Assembly (NCBI GenBank): GCA_022564935.1
Contig: JADFKM010000002.1
Span: 1 to 64,000, forward strand
Length of the DNA: 64,000 bases
From: Candidatus Dadabacteria bacterium
GTDB taxonomy: Bacteria; Desulfobacterota_D; UBA1144; Nemesobacterales; JADFKM01
Direction of reading: 5' to 3'
Under the pieces are notes generated by a model that was not told the origin of the DNA, made no database searches, and saw only the letters and a program-made list of their open reading frames with translations. Both the position numbers and the translations under genes were made by a program. Below, one piece after another: positions 30,072 to 40,106 of the stretch. Position 1 is the stretch's first letter. Every line of letters begins with the position of its first letter.

Positions 30072-31256
30072 TTACTCGATAATCTTTGTGACGACCCCGG
30101 CTCCAACTGTCCTGCCCCCTTCTCTCACGGCGAACCGCAGCCCCTCTTCCATCGCCACAGAAGATATTATGTCCACTTCCATCTGAATGTTGTCCCCAGG
30201 CATGACCATCTCTACTCCTTCCGGCAGGTGTATCTGCCCCGTGACATCCGTGGTGCGAAGGTAAAACTGCGGCCTGTACCCATTGAAAAACGGCGTGTGC
30301 CTGCCCCCCTCTTCCTTCTTCAGCACATACACCTCAGCGTTGAACTTCTTATACGGCGTTATGCTCCCTGGTAGAGCAAGCACCTGACCGCGCTCCACCT
30401 CGTCCTTGTCGACTCCGCGCAACAAAACGCCCGCGTTGTCCCCGGCCACCAGCTCGTCGAGTACCTTCCTGAACATCTCCAAACTGGTTGCCACCGTCTT
30501 GCGGGTCTCGGCAAACCCCACTATCTCTACATCGGCTCCGGCTTTTATCGTGCCCCTCTCCACTCGGCCCGTCACCACAGTGCCGCGCCCCGATATCGTA
30601 AACACGTCCTCTATGGCCATCAAAAACGGCCTGTCCACCTCACGCTTAGGCTCGGGTATGTACTCATCTACCTTGCTCATCAGCTCAAGTACCCCGTGGT
30701 CTTCCTTGCCCCCAGACTCAAGCGTCTTTAGCGCACTTACCCTTACCACAGGTATGTCATCTCCGGGGAACCCGTACTCGGTCAACAGATCCCTTACCTC
30801 CAGATCCACAAGCTCCAGCAGCTCCTCGTCTTCCATCATGTCTACCTTGTTCAAACACACTACCATCGACGGCACTCCCACCTGACGAGAGAGCAATATG
30901 TGCTCGCGGGTCTGGGGCATCGGCCCGTCGGGAGCGCTCACCACCAGAATCGCCCCGTCCATCTGAGCCGCTCCCGTTATCATGTTCTTGATATAGTCGG
31001 CGTGCCCCGGACAGTCCACATGGGCGTAGTGACGCTTCTCAGTCTCATACTCAACGTGCGCTATGTTTATCGTTATCCCCCGCTCTCTCTCCTCCGGGGC
31101 CTTGTCTATCTCGTCAAAATCCACAAGCTCAGCCATGCCCTGCCTGGCAAGCACAGCAGTTATGGCCGAGGTCAGCGTGGTCTTGCCGTGGTCCACGTGC
31201 CCTATCGTCCCTATGTTTAAATGAGGCTTCCCTCTCTGAAATTTCTTTTTTGCCAT
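30072..31256 (-). CDS. tuf: Elongation factor Tu
   Basis: GTPase that delivers aminoacyl-tRNA to the ribosome, 394 aa. G1 [12 protein letters not shown]3 [11 protein letters not shown] and G4 NKVDMM are intact; domains 2 and 3 follow, with the [12 protein letters not shown] and [15 protein letters not shown] stretches. Codon choice is visibly biased toward C-ending codons compared with neighbours, as expected for a very highly expressed gene. It lies directly downstream of four tRNA genes and likely shares their promoter. No fusA, rpsG or rpsL is adjacent, so this is a tufB-type copy. Confidence 0.98.
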   Translation of the reverse strand: MAKKKFQRGKPHLNIGTIGHVDHGKTTLTSAITAVLARQGMAELVDFDEIDKAPEERERGITINIAHVEYETEKRHYAHVDCPGHADYIKNMITGAAQMDGAILVVSAPDGPMPQTREHILLSRQVGVPSMVVCLNKVDMMEDEELLELVDLEVRDLLTEYGFPGDDIPVVRVSALKTLESGGKEDHGVLELMSKVDEYIPEPKREVDRPFLMAIEDVFTISGRGTVVTGRVERGTIKAGADVEIVGFAETRKTVATSLEMFRKVLDELVAGDNAGVLLRGVDKDEVERGQVLALPGSITPYKKFNAEVYVLKKEEGGRHTPFFNGYRPQFYLRTTDVTGQIHLPEGVEMVMPGDNIQMEVDIISSVAMEEGLRFAVREGGRTVGAGVVTKIIE

Positions 31257-31304
31257 CTAGCCTTGCCCTCCTGATTCGTTCTCACCCGATGGTCACAACC
31301 GTTG

Positions 31305-31380
31305 TGGAGCCCACGAGCGGACTCGAACCGCTGACCTCATCCTTACCAAGGATGTGCTCTACCGACTGAGCTACATGGGC
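31305..31380 (-). tRNA. trnT: tRNA-Thr (anticodon GGT)
   Basis: Sequence of 76 nt including an encoded CCA. Acceptor arms GCCCATG and CGTGGGC pair with one G-T. The anticodon loop is TTGGTAA (GGT), and the T arm is GCGGTTCGAGTCCGC. It is the last tRNA before tuf, equivalent in place to E. coli thrT. Confidence 0.96.
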
Positions 31381-31390
31381 CCTAGGTCCC

Positions 31391-31467
31391 TGGAGCGGGA
31401 GACGGGATTCGAACCCGCGACCCTCAGCTTGGAAGGCTGATGCTCTAGCCAACTGAGCTACTCCCGC
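31391..31467 (-). tRNA. trnG: tRNA-Gly (anticodon TCC)
   Basis: Sequence of 77 nt with encoded CCA. Acceptor arms GCGGGAG and CTCCCGC pair fully; the anticodon loop is CTTCCAA (TCC); the T arm is GCGGGTTCGAATCCCGT. It reads GGA/GGG codons. Its place equals E. coli glyT. Confidence 0.96.
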
Positions 31468-31534
31468 AAATCTCACGTTTAGTAAAGGGGTAGGAGTACC
31501 ATCCATTTTTGATATAATATTCTTAAAGTTCATG

Positions 31535-31620
31535 TGGTGGGGATGGCAGGATTCGAACCTACGTAGGCGTAAGCCGGCAGATTTACAGTCTGCTGCCTTT
31601 GTCCACTCGGCCACATCCCC
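31535..31620 (-). tRNA. trnY: tRNA-Tyr (anticodon GTA)
   Basis: Class II tRNA of 86 nt with a long variable arm and encoded CCA. Acceptor arms GGGGATG and CATCCCC pair fully. The anticodon stem-loop is GCAGACTGTAAATCTGC (GTA). The T arm is TAGGTTCGAATCCTG. Its place equals E. coli tyrU. Confidence 0.96.
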
Positions 31621-31673
31621 TAATATGTGACATTTTGGTATTTGTGCGCTACGGTAATACATATCTTTCAACA

Positions 31674-31748
31674 TGGAGCTGGCGAAGGGATTTGAACCCC
31701 CGACCTGCTGATTACAAGTCAGCTGCTCTACCACTGAGCTACGCCAGC
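31674..31748 (-). tRNA. trnT: tRNA-Thr (anticodon TGT)
   Basis: Sequence of 75 nt with encoded CCA. Acceptor arms GCTGGCG and CGCCAGC pair fully. The anticodon loop is CTTGTAA (TGT), and the T arm is GGGGGTTCAAATCCC. It is first in the tRNA-tuf transcription unit, equivalent to E. coli thrU. Confidence 0.96.
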
Positions 31749-31805
31749 TACAGATTTGAGGTATAGAGGATATAGGTCGTAGAACTCCATAACACGAAGC
31801 TAATT

Positions 31806-31835
31806 ATTATAGCATATTTTAATGAAATAAGTCAA
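31806..31835 (-). promoter_or_regulatory. Strong promoter of the tRNA-tuf operon
   Basis: On the minus strand: TTGACT (-35, 31830-31835), an 18-nt spacer and TATAAT (-10, 31806-31811), with an extended -10 TG (TGCTATAAT). Transcription would start near 31799, about 50 nt before tRNA-Thr. It is the best sigma-70-type promoter in the window. Confidence 0.8.
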
Positions 31836-31864
31836 ACAATTAGTTAAACAAATTTTTATCGCAC

Positions 31865-32296
31865 CTAAAACACCGAAGCCATGATGTTGGCAGTGGCCAC
31901 CTTCTCTTTCTCCACCCTGGCAATTCCCTGAAGTATCCACATCTTGGCTCTGCTCCTGAGTATTTGCACTTCAAACTCAACTTCGTCTCCTGGGCTGACC
32001 GGTTTTCTGAACCGCACTTTATCGATACCTACAAGTGCGGGGCCCTTGTCCCTCAGTTCTTCCGGGTTCGATTTGCAAACTAATATCCCCCCTACCTGCG
32101 CCATAGCCTCTACGATAATCACGCCCGGAACCACCGGGTTTGAGGGAAAATGTCCGCGAAAGAAATCCTCTTCGGCTCTAAAAAGCCTCCGGGCCACGAT
32201 ACTTTTTCCCGGCTCGATTTTAACCACACTGTCGACAAATAAAAACGGCTCTCTATGGGGAATGTACTCTTTAATATCATCTATATCCATTATCAT
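31865..32296 (-). CDS. fabZ: 3-hydroxyacyl-[acyl-carrier-protein] dehydratase FabZ
   Basis: Hot-dog fold dehydratase of type II fatty acid synthesis. It has IKEYIPHREPFLFVDSV and the catalytic segment GHFPSNPVVPGVIIVEAMAQ with His and Glu in place. ATG at 32296 gives 143 aa and matches the family; a GTG at 32341, overlapping the skp stop by 4 nt, would add 15 unlike residues. It follows skp, but lpxD and lpxA, which usually flank fabZ in this cluster, are not next to it; the tRNA operon comes next. Confidence 0.94.
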   Translation of the reverse strand: MIMDIDDIKEYIPHREPFLFVDSVVKIEPGKSIVARRLFRAEEDFFRGHFPSNPVVPGVIIVEAMAQVGGILVCKSNPEELRDKGPALVGIDKVRFRKPVSPGDEVEFEVQILRSRAKMWILQGIARVEKEKVATANIMASVF

Positions 32297-32337
32297 AAAT
32301 GCACCCGAATCACCTCTATGGGTATCTAGAGGGCAGA

Positions 32338-32853
32338 TCACTTCTTTGAATCATACTCTTTGATTATATCATCTGTAATATCGGCCTCTTTTGACCCATA
32401 TACCACTCCCCCCTCGGTCTTTTCAAGAACTATAGTATAGCCCTTATCATCACCGTACTTTTTCAGCACCTTCTCTACATCTCTAAGTATTTTCTCGGTT
32501 AGCTCAAAATCTTTCTTCTGGAGCTCTTCACGGAAATCCGCCCGCATCCTCTTCAGCTCTTTCTCTTTCTTTTCTATGTCCTCGGCCAATCTTTTCCTGG
32601 ACTCATTGTCCATAATGCCTTCCTTGGAAAAGAACTGCTTTTTCAGTTTATCGACAGCGGCCTGTTTCTGGTCAATGATGGCCTTTCTTTTGTTGAAATC
32701 CCTCTCAAAAGCGTCTTTAGCCCTTCTGCCGGCCTTTGAATCTCTGATAACACGCTGGATGTCTAAATACCCTACCTTGGGTGCCGATTGGGCGTAGCAC
32801 ACGCCGACCATTAACAAAACAATGCCAAATGTGAATGACAAAACCCTTTTCAT
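32338..32853 (-). CDS. skp: OmpH/Skp family periplasmic chaperone
   Basis: Chaperone of 171 aa for unfolded outer-membrane proteins on their way to BamA. The signal peptide MKRVLSFTFGIVLLMVGVCYAQSA is cleaved after about residue 21. The mature part starts KVGYLDIQRVI and runs into the long charged coiled coil (about 40-125) of the Skp tentacles, ending with the strand region GYTIVLEKTEGGVVYG. It lies 21 nt after bamA in the standard bamA-skp order. Confidence 0.92.
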   Translation of the reverse strand: MKRVLSFTFGIVLLMVGVCYAQSAPKVGYLDIQRVIRDSKAGRRAKDAFERDFNKRKAIIDQKQAAVDKLKKQFFSKEGIMDNESRKRLAEDIEKKEKELKRMRADFREELQKKDFELTEKILRDVEKVLKKYGDDKGYTIVLEKTEGGVVYGSKEADITDDIIKEYDSKK

Positions 32854-32874
32854 TAATTCTAAACCCCCTGGTTT

Positions 32875-35172
32875 CTAGAATAAGTTTCCTACGGTAAACT
32901 GCACTTCGTATTTGTCCTCATTCAAAAGTCTCTTGCCGATAGGAAAACCGACTTCCAACCTCAGGGGACCGAATGGGGATACCCATTTTATCCCGAACCC
33001 GAAATCTCTCCTCAGGTCGGAAGGATCTAAGCTAAAATCTTCACTATCGCTAAACACATTACCTGCGTCAAAAAACAAAACTCCCTTCAATCCAAACTTA
33101 GGCACCAGCGGGAATATGAAGTCGGCCTGAAATAAAATCTCCTGGGTGCCGCCTATTATGACAAAACCTCCATCGTCGGTAGGAACCCTCGGACCTACCC
33201 TCCTGAATTCAAATCCCCTCAGGGAATCCGGTCCGCCGAGGAAGAATCTCTCGGAGATTACTAGATCATCGCCGGCATTTCGCAGGTCAATCAGCCCGTA
33301 CCTGCCGGACACGGTAAAGACCGTTCCCAAAGGCAGTGGTATAAAATACCTGGTTAAAAAAGTATATCTTACAAAATCGGTGTCTCCACCAAAAACGCTT
33401 CCGGCAAACTCCACCAAACCCCTGGCTATTATACCTTTCGACGGATCTAAAACGTTATTTCTTGTATCCCAGACAAACCCTAACCCCGCGCTGCTTATAG
33501 ACCTATTAGATTCCTTTATTATCAGCCGGGCATCTCCAGTTACCTCGCCAATATCCACACGCTCAAACCTGTATGAGACCCTGGCTATGAGAAATCGCCA
33601 AATCCTCCGCCCGATAAGTAAGCTTCCTCCAAAGGCACTCCTCTCAAAATCCCTAAACTCTCTGTCGGTATTGAAAAATGTAGTCTCCAAAGTCCAGTCT
33701 GTATCCATGAAGTTCGGGTCCTGATAGTTGAGCAAAAACACCCTGGTTACGCCGCCTATTTGGGCTGAAAGGGAAAGCCTCTTCCCGTATCCTAAAAAAT
33801 TAGACTCCTGAATCTGACCAGCAAAAATAAACGTTTCAACAGAGCTGAAACCCCCTGCGATGCTGAAAAAACCCGTAGACTTTTCCGCTACCCTCACCCT
33901 GATGTCAAGCTCATTCTCGGTGCCCTCAACCCGCTCCGTCTCAATCTCTATATTGTCTTCAAAAAACCCCAGCCTGAAGACACGCCGCTGAATTGCCTGA
34001 ACTTTTGAGGAATGGAAAAGCTCTTGTTCTCCAATGGGAATCATCCTTCTTATTACCTTGTCTCTGGTTCGAGTATTCCCAACAATATCGATTTTCCTTA
34101 TCGTTACCTCAGGGCCTTTCTCAATGTAGAAGGTCACCGACACCGTGGAGCTGCTCTGATCCTTTTGGAATCTCGGGTCCACGTTTGCAAACGCGAACCC
34201 GCGGTTTCCGTAATACACGGTTAGAGCAGTAAGATCCGCAGACAATTTCGCACTGCTGAAATGTTCATCGCTCTCCAGGCTAAGCAGACCTTCCAAATCG
34301 TCTTTAAAGCCCATTATATCCCCGGAAAAATCGATGCGCTCAACCGAGTATCTATTATTTTCTTCAATCCTGAACGTTACGACAAATCCGTCTATGTCTT
34401 TATCATACTCGATCTCAGGCTTGCTTAACTTTACGTCTATATAACCCCTATCGAGATACTTGATCCTAATGCGGTCTGAGTCCCTTTCGATCTCTTCATG
34501 ATTGTAAAGTCCCCGCTCAGTAAAATAAGAAAGGAACCACCGGGGTTTTGAATAAAGCCCCTTTTTAAGCTTCTTTGATTTGATGGCGCTGTTTCCCACA
34601 AACCTAACCTTTTTTATAAAGGCCTTCTTGCCCTCTTTTATATCGAATATAACGCTTACCGTCCCTTCCCCCTTAGGCTCAATCTCCACGTCTACTTCAG
34701 TGCCTACGTACCCCTGCGTTGAATACAGCTTTTTTATTGCATCCAGGCTCTTGTTGACCTTAGCAAGCTCAATGATTCTCCCTTCCCTCAAGTTTATTAC
34801 TTCTTCGATATCGTCATCATCTATCTTCTTAGCGCCTCTGATCCTTATGTCGACAACCACCGGTTTTTCACTGACCCTGTATATTAGAATCAAGCCATCG
34901 GGTGTTCTCTCCACCTCGGCAGACACGTCCTCGAAGAAACCCAATTTGTAAATAGACTTTATGTCCTGCCTTACCATTTCGGCAGAGAGAGGCTCACCAA
35001 CCTTCGAGCCGATCCGGCTTGCTATGACGCCTGCTTCAATCCTCCTGTTGCCGAAAATCTGAATAACTACGATATCCTGCTCCCCGGAAGCGAAGCTTGG
35101 GATAACAGCCGAAAGGATTAAGAGCCCAATTACAGATAACTTTATTCTCTTGGGTGCGAAATTAATTTTCAT
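32875..35172 (-). CDS. bamA: Outer membrane protein assembly factor BamA
   Basis: Omp85 protein of 765 aa that inserts beta-barrel proteins into the outer membrane. A signal peptide (about 1-30) is followed by POTRA repeats to about residue 420 (VVIQIFGNRRIEAGVIASRI, VVDIRIRGAKKIDDDDIEEVI, IRKIDIVGNTRTRDKVIRR) and a 16-strand barrel ending in LRLEVGFPIGKRL and a C-terminal aromatic residue (VQFTVGNLF). The barrel contains RGFEFRRVGPR, the VRGF/Y-like loop motif. Its start overlaps the lolD 3' end by 11 nt. Confidence 0.96.
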   Translation of the reverse strand: MKINFAPKRIKLSVIGLLILSAVIPSFASGEQDIVVIQIFGNRRIEAGVIASRIGSKVGEPLSAEMVRQDIKSIYKLGFFEDVSAEVERTPDGLILIYRVSEKPVVVDIRIRGAKKIDDDDIEEVINLREGRIIELAKVNKSLDAIKKLYSTQGYVGTEVDVEIEPKGEGTVSVIFDIKEGKKAFIKKVRFVGNSAIKSKKLKKGLYSKPRWFLSYFTERGLYNHEEIERDSDRIRIKYLDRGYIDVKLSKPEIEYDKDIDGFVVTFRIEENNRYSVERIDFSGDIMGFKDDLEGLLSLESDEHFSSAKLSADLTALTVYYGNRGFAFANVDPRFQKDQSSSTVSVTFYIEKGPEVTIRKIDIVGNTRTRDKVIRRMIPIGEQELFHSSKVQAIQRRVFRLGFFEDNIEIETERVEGTENELDIRVRVAEKSTGFFSIAGGFSSVETFIFAGQIQESNFLGYGKRLSLSAQIGGVTRVFLLNYQDPNFMDTDWTLETTFFNTDREFRDFERSAFGGSLLIGRRIWRFLIARVSYRFERVDIGEVTGDARLIIKESNRSISSAGLGFVWDTRNNVLDPSKGIIARGLVEFAGSVFGGDTDFVRYTFLTRYFIPLPLGTVFTVSGRYGLIDLRNAGDDLVISERFFLGGPDSLRGFEFRRVGPRVPTDDGGFVIIGGTQEILFQADFIFPLVPKFGLKGVLFFDAGNVFSDSEDFSLDPSDLRRDFGFGIKWVSPFGPLRLEVGFPIGKRLLNEDKYEVQFTVGNLF

Positions 35173-35845
35173 CTATGATTTTTCCATCCAATAGCCTGAT
35201 TCTTCTATCAAGCCTGACGGCTATAGTAACGTCGTGCGATACCAGAACAATGGTAATTCCATACTCTTCGTTTAACTGTAAGAAAAGATCCATTATAGAG
35301 CTTCCCGTATCCTGATCAAGGTTGCCCGTGGGCTCATCGGCAAGAATAACTCTGGGTCTCAGAACGCAAGCCCTGGCGATTGCAACTCTTTGCTGCTCCC
35401 CGCCTGAAAGCTCGCCCGGCCTGTGAGACAGTCTGGCGCCCAACCCGACACGCTCCAGCATACCCACAGCCGACTCCTCCATTTCCCTTCTTTCCATACC
35501 CCCTATCAGCCCCGGCATCAACACGTTCTCAAGGGCGCTGAATTCAGGAAGCAGGTAGTGGAACTGGAAAACGAAACCCAGCTCGCGGTTCCTGAAATAC
35601 GCAAGCTCTTGATCTGTGCGCGCAAATATCTCTTCCCCATCGTAAATAACATCCCCCTCAGTCGGCCTGTCCAGAGTGCCTAAGACATGGAGAAGAGTGC
35701 TCTTCCCAGAGCCGGACACTCCCATCACTCCAACCGTCTCTCCCCGCTTCACCTTCATCTCAATCCCGTTAAGAGCCGCCACCTTAGAGTCGTTAGTGTC
35801 ATACACTTTGCGTAGGTTGCGTGTCTCGATAATGTACTCGCTCAT
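35162..35845 (-). CDS. lolD: Lipoprotein-releasing ABC transporter ATPase LolD
   Basis: ATPase of 227 aa that powers release of lipoproteins from the inner membrane to LolA. Walker [14 protein letters not shown]-loop [18 protein letters not shown], signature [14 protein letters not shown], Walker [13 protein letters not shown] and the H-loop LVSHD are present. The MacB/LolD-like subgroup is supported by the LolC permease that overlaps it by 4 nt and by bamA next door. Confidence 0.94.
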   Translation of the reverse strand: MSEYIIETRNLRKVYDTNDSKVAALNGIEMKVKRGETVGVMGVSGSGKSTLLHVLGTLDRPTEGDVIYDGEEIFARTDQELAYFRNRELGFVFQFHYLLPEFSALENVLMPGLIGGMERREMEESAVGMLERVGLGARLSHRPGELSGGEQQRVAIARACVLRPRVILADEPTGNLDQDTGSSIMDLFLQLNEEYGITIVLVSHDVTIAVRLDRRIRLLDGKIIDEN

Positions 35846-37143
35846 TCGTACCTCAATGCTTCTACCGGATCCTTACGCGACGCCTGAAACGAAGGGTACA
35901 ACGTTGCAAGAAAGCAAATGACTAAACTTGCCAAACCCACGTATATAAAATAAAGTGGCTCTATTTTAACAGGAAACTCAGAAATTGGATAGACCCTGGG
36001 GTCAAACGGAATAAGTTGTTTTACAACATCGTACGTTGCTATAGCGTATAGCATTCCATAACCCACTATGCTCCCTAGAATTGTGCCCACAGAGCCTATG
36101 ATCATTCCGTCTACCATAAATATCCTCATGATCCCGCCCTGGGTTGCTCCCATGGCGCGAAGAATCGAGATGTCCTTACCCTTTTCCATAACCACCATAG
36201 TGAGCGTGCTCACAATGTCCAGGGCGGCGACAAGAATGATGAGCCCAAGAAAAATCCCAATGGCTATTCTCTCAAGCCGCAGCGCCCTGAAAAGGCTCTT
36301 ATTCACATCTTCCCAATTCCTGGAATAGAACGGATAGCCCAGGCTGCTCATAATGGCCTGGCCGATCTCGTAGGATTTATAGATATCGTGCACCTTAACC
36401 TCAACGCCTGTGGCTCTGTTCTCCATGCCGAAGAACTTTTTCGCGTCCAGCAGGGATACGTATGCCAGGGATGAATCATACTCGAACATGCCGTAATCGA
36501 AGCTCCCGACAACCTCAAATTTCTTAATCTTAGCCTGGAGACCCATCGGGCCCAGTTTTCCAAATGGGGATACAAGATCGACAATACTGCCGATACCCAC
36601 ACCCAGGTTCGAGGCCAGCTCATGTCCGATTATTACCGGAGGGCGCCCGGACTGTGTCTCACCTCCCAATTTAAGAAGAATCTCCCTGCCGAGCTTTGCC
36701 AATACGGCATCATCAACTTTGCTTTCCCCAGTGAAGGTGCTTCCCTTTCCTATTGCCGTTTCAATATTAGTAACACTACCCGCATTCACTGGGTCGATGC
36801 CCCTTACCACCGTTCCAACAACGGTAGTCTCGCCCACCAGCATCGCCTGGCCGTAGATAAAAGGGCTCACACCGGCGACGCCCGGGAACTTCTTTACCTT
36901 CTCTACAACATCGAGGTAGTTTTCCATAGCGCCGTCATAGCTCAACACCACGAGATGGGAGTTCACTCCGAGGATTGTCTCCTTTAACTCCTCCTCGAAC
37001 CCCCTCATTACGGCCAGCACCACATTGAGGGCCATAACGCCTATAAACACACCCAGGATGGATATAAGGCCGATGATAGAGATGAACTTTTGCCTTCTCT
37101 TGGATCTCAGGTATCTAAGGCCTATGAAGAACTCATATTTCAT
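35842..37143 (-). CDS. lolC: Lipoprotein-releasing system permease LolC/E
   Basis: Permease of 433 aa with the LolC/FtsX layout: one N-terminal transmembrane helix after [20 protein letters not shown], a large periplasmic domain (about 45-270), then three helices with [22 protein letters not shown] between them and the C-terminal [16 protein letters not shown]. Only one permease gene is present, suggesting a homodimer (LolF-like) rather than LolC plus LolE. It overlaps lysS upstream and lolD downstream by 4 nt each. Confidence 0.93.
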   Translation of the reverse strand: MKYEFFIGLRYLRSKRRQKFISIIGLISILGVFIGVMALNVVLAVMRGFEEELKETILGVNSHLVVLSYDGAMENYLDVVEKVKKFPGVAGVSPFIYGQAMLVGETTVVGTVVRGIDPVNAGSVTNIETAIGKGSTFTGESKVDDAVLAKLGREILLKLGGETQSGRPPVIIGHELASNLGVGIGSIVDLVSPFGKLGPMGLQAKIKKFEVVGSFDYGMFEYDSSLAYVSLLDAKKFFGMENRATGVEVKVHDIYKSYEIGQAIMSSLGYPFYSRNWEDVNKSLFRALRLERIAIGIFLGLIILVAALDIVSTLTMVVMEKGKDISILRAMGATQGGIMRIFMVDGMIIGSVGTILGSIVGYGMLYAIATYDVVKQLIPFDPRVYPISEFPVKIEPLYFIYVGLASLVICFLATLYPSFQASRKDPVEALRYE

Positions 37144-38603
37144 TCCGGTCTTAAGTGAGGGAAAAACAGCACTTCCCTGATAGACGGCACATTGGACAGT
37201 AGCATTACCAGCCGGTCAATGCCCACTCCGGCGCCGGCGGCTGGGGGCATCCCGTGCTCGAGCGCCGTGATAAAGTCCTCATCCATCTCGTGCACTTCCT
37301 CCTCGCCCTTTGCCTTCATCTCTAGCTGTGCCATAAACCGAGCTCTTTGGTCAACCGGGTCGTTTAGCTCAGAAAAGGCGTTAGCGTACTCGCGTCCGTT
37401 TATAAACAGCTCGAAACGGTCTGTTAACTCCGGGTTCTCGGAGTTCCTGCGCGCCAGCGGGGATACGTCCAGGGGAAAACCGAAAACAAAGGTGGGGTTT
37501 ACGATTTTATCTCCGAGTACACTCTCAAAAATCTCCACCAAGGCCTTTCCCCTTATCCCCAGGTGGTTAATTCCCAGTGAATCGGCTTTCTTGAAAAGCA
37601 TATCTTCGCTATGAAGTACCTCGGCGCCAACGATCTCCTCCAAACTTGCCATAATGCTCACCCTCTCCCATGGAGGGTTCAGGTTTATTAGCGTTCCCTG
37701 GTATTCAAACTCGAGCGTACCCAGTATAGTTTCAGCCACATAACAAAACAACTCCTCTATCAGGCTCATCAGGTCTTCGTATGTAGCGTAGGCCTGGTAA
37801 AGCTCCATAATTGTGAATTCGGGGTTGTGCTGGTTCGACAGTCCCTCGTTCCTGAACGACCTGCCGATCTCGTAGACACGCTCAAACCCGCCCACAAGGA
37901 GCCTCTTCAGATACAGTTCGGGAGCAACCCGCAGGTAGAGCTCCATATCCAATGCGTTGTGATAGGTTTTAAACGGCTTTGCCGCCGCTCCGCCGGCTAT
38001 CGGATGGAGGATGGGGGTTTCGACCTCGAAGAAGTCCCTGTTGTCTAAGAAGTGTCTTATCAGCTTGATTATCTTCTGTCTCCTGATGAACGTTTCCTTC
38101 ACTTCGGGATTGGCAATCAAATCGAGGTAGCGCTGCCTGAACCTTATCTCGACGTCTTTGAGGCCGTGCCATTTTTCAGGCAGTGGGCGAATGGATTTTG
38201 TGAGAAGCTTAACAAATTTAATGTTTACGGTCAGCTCGCCTGTCTTGGTCTTAAAGAGGCTCCCCTTAATGCCGACAATATCCCCTATATCTATTATCTT
38301 CTTAAAAAAGTCGAGCTGCTCCGGGCCCGCTACATCCTTGCGCAAATATCCCTGAATCCTCCCCGACCCGTCGGTGATGTGCAAGAAAATGCTCTTGCCG
38401 AAATCTCTTATGGCAACAACGCGCCCGGCTAGCGCAAACTCATCTTTGAGCTCATCGAGCTGCTCCGGAGAGCTATCGCCGTGGGCCGAATTGAGCTGCG
38501 CAGTACTGTGAGAGGGCTTAAAGTCATTGGGAAAGGGATCTATTCCCCGCTCCGTCAGCTCGTCAATCTTTTTCTTACGCTGGTCTACTAAGTCGCTTTC
38601 CAT
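37140..38603 (-). CDS. lysS: Lysyl-tRNA synthetase, class II
   Basis: Class II enzyme of 487 aa. The N-terminal OB-fold anticodon domain (about 60-145; [21 protein letters not shown]) precedes the catalytic core: motif 1 in [25 protein letters not shown], split here between FLDNRDFF and EVETPIL; motif 2 in [16 protein letters not shown]; and motif 3 [13 protein letters not shown] near the C-terminus. It is first in lysS-lolC-lolD-bamA-skp-fabZ. A weak TTGACG (-35) lies upstream, but the -10 is poor. Confidence 0.97.
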   Translation of the reverse strand: MESDLVDQRKKKIDELTERGIDPFPNDFKPSHSTAQLNSAHGDSSPEQLDELKDEFALAGRVVAIRDFGKSIFLHITDGSGRIQGYLRKDVAGPEQLDFFKKIIDIGDIVGIKGSLFKTKTGELTVNIKFVKLLTKSIRPLPEKWHGLKDVEIRFRQRYLDLIANPEVKETFIRRQKIIKLIRHFLDNRDFFEVETPILHPIAGGAAAKPFKTYHNALDMELYLRVAPELYLKRLLVGGFERVYEIGRSFRNEGLSNQHNPEFTIMELYQAYATYEDLMSLIEELFCYVAETILGTLEFEYQGTLINLNPPWERVSIMASLEEIVGAEVLHSEDMLFKKADSLGINHLGIRGKALVEIFESVLGDKIVNPTFVFGFPLDVSPLARRNSENPELTDRFELFINGREYANAFSELNDPVDQRARFMAQLEMKAKGEEEVHEMDEDFITALEHGMPPAAGAGVGIDRLVMLLSNVPSIREVLFFPHLRPE

Positions 38604-38760
38604 ATTAGGGTATTCTTTCTACCTCAAAAGATTTTTTGCGTCAAGGGAACAGATACTCGCCCCGGACGCCTCAACCCTTGCGGCAATGCAGATTTCTCTG
38701 TTCTGTGAACCATCATCTTTGCAAAATAAAAGCGTATGGCACAAAGTCCCGACCTAGGGT

Positions 38761-39948
38761 CTAATTACCTAAAGCAGCGTTAAAATCGGCTCTCTCCCTC
38801 CCGAACAATCCGAAAAGCGCAAATCCGAAAAGGCAAACCATCCCTGCAAGTATATACATTAACATGTACCCCCAATACTCCGCCACATAACCGTAAGCGA
38901 AAGAGCCGAACATACCACCCACGCTGAATGACATGCTGCATATTGAAAAAGCCTTTCCCCTTTCCCCTTCCTCCGCAAGATCGATTACAAGGGCGTACAC
39001 TGAAGGATATGCAAGACCGTGGCTGATGCCGAACAAGACCCCGAGGGGAATAAACTCTATCGTTCTCGTTACCAACCCCAGCCCGATTATGCTGAGCGCA
39101 AATAAAAGCATCGAGGGAACGGCCGCCCTCTTCTTCCCGAACCTGTCGGGAATCCACCCTCCAAATACCCTCACAGCAAGCACAGCGCAGGTGTAAGAGA
39201 TAAAGAATACATCGAACCTGTCGAGACCGATATCGACGGAATAGACGGGAAGGAAATTGAGGGCAGGGATGAAACCCGAGCCGGAAATAAGCAGCGCGGC
39301 TGCGGCTATCCCCACACCGCGTCTTCCGAGCGTGCCGAGAATGGTTCCTTCAGTTCCCCCGAACTTGCTCAAACTGGGCTCGTTTACAAAAGCCGCGATA
39401 ATGAAAGAGAGCAAGCCGAAGGCGAAAACAAAGAGGAAAAAGCCCTCAAATCCCACCGCCTGAATCAACATATTACCCACAAATGGGGCAAGGGCGTAAT
39501 TCACAATCGTAAAAGCGCCGAAAATACCAAGCGCCTGGCTCCTTTTCGAAGCGGGCGTAAGGTCTGCGGTAAGCACCCCGGCTGAAACGAAGCAAAGCGA
39601 GAACGCTGCGCCGTGGGCCACCCTGAGCAAGGGGAAAAATGGGTACAATTCTGTCATATATGCGAACGGAAGGGTGGTAAGCGCCATCACAAGTCCCCCA
39701 ATGGCCAGGAACCAACGCCTGCCTACCCTGTCCACAAGCACCCCAACCGCAAGGGTCGAAAACAGGGTGCTGAGCCACATAATCCCAGTAATAAACCCAA
39801 TATCGGACTCAGTTCCCCCAAGCTCTTTTATACGCAGGGGCAGAAGGAGAAAAGAATGGAAATTGAAAAAGAAGAAAAATACAGAAATGATTACGAGGAC
39901 GAACGGGAGGTTTAATAGTGATTTAGGCGCTCGGGCGCTTTCAGTCAT
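38761..39948 (-). CDS. Major facilitator superfamily transporter
   Basis: Integral membrane protein of 395 aa with about twelve hydrophobic segments. The MFS A-motif between helices 2 and 3 reads GVLVDRVGRRWFL, and a second copy in the other half reads GWIPDRFGKKRAA. ATG at 39948 has AAGGA just upstream; a TTG one codon earlier is the alternative. The substrate is not predictable. It is separated from lysS by 157 nt and from the divergent small membrane protein by about 160 nt, so it is probably monocistronic. Confidence 0.88.
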   Translation of the reverse strand: MTESARAPKSLLNLPFVLVIISVFFFFFNFHSFLLLPLRIKELGGTESDIGFITGIMWLSTLFSTLAVGVLVDRVGRRWFLAIGGLVMALTTLPFAYMTELYPFFPLLRVAHGAAFSLCFVSAGVLTADLTPASKRSQALGIFGAFTIVNYALAPFVGNMLIQAVGFEGFFLFVFAFGLLSFIIAAFVNEPSLSKFGGTEGTILGTLGRRGVGIAAAALLISGSGFIPALNFLPVYSVDIGLDRFDVFFISYTCAVLAVRVFGGWIPDRFGKKRAAVPSMLLFALSIIGLGLVTRTIEFIPLGVLFGISHGLAYPSVYALVIDLAEEGERGKAFSICSMSFSVGGMFGSFAYGYVAEYWGYMLMYILAGMVCLFGFALFGLFGRERADFNAALGN

Positions 39949-40106
39949 CAATCCTTGCTTTCTCCCCGGTCAAATCTTGGAAAATCGGAGATAAATATAA
40001 CTCTCTAACATAGACATAAGTAAATCTCTTATCGGCCATAAAAGGGCTTAGTGTTTCCTCAAGCGCAGGTATAATCTTCAGCCTGCTTTTTCTCCGGTTT
40101 CACAGA

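Noticed and set aside
31282-31734. Open frame of 150 codons on the minus strand
   Set aside because: It runs straight through the tRNA-Thr, Gly, Tyr and Thr genes; the repeated motifs in its translation are tRNA sequence.
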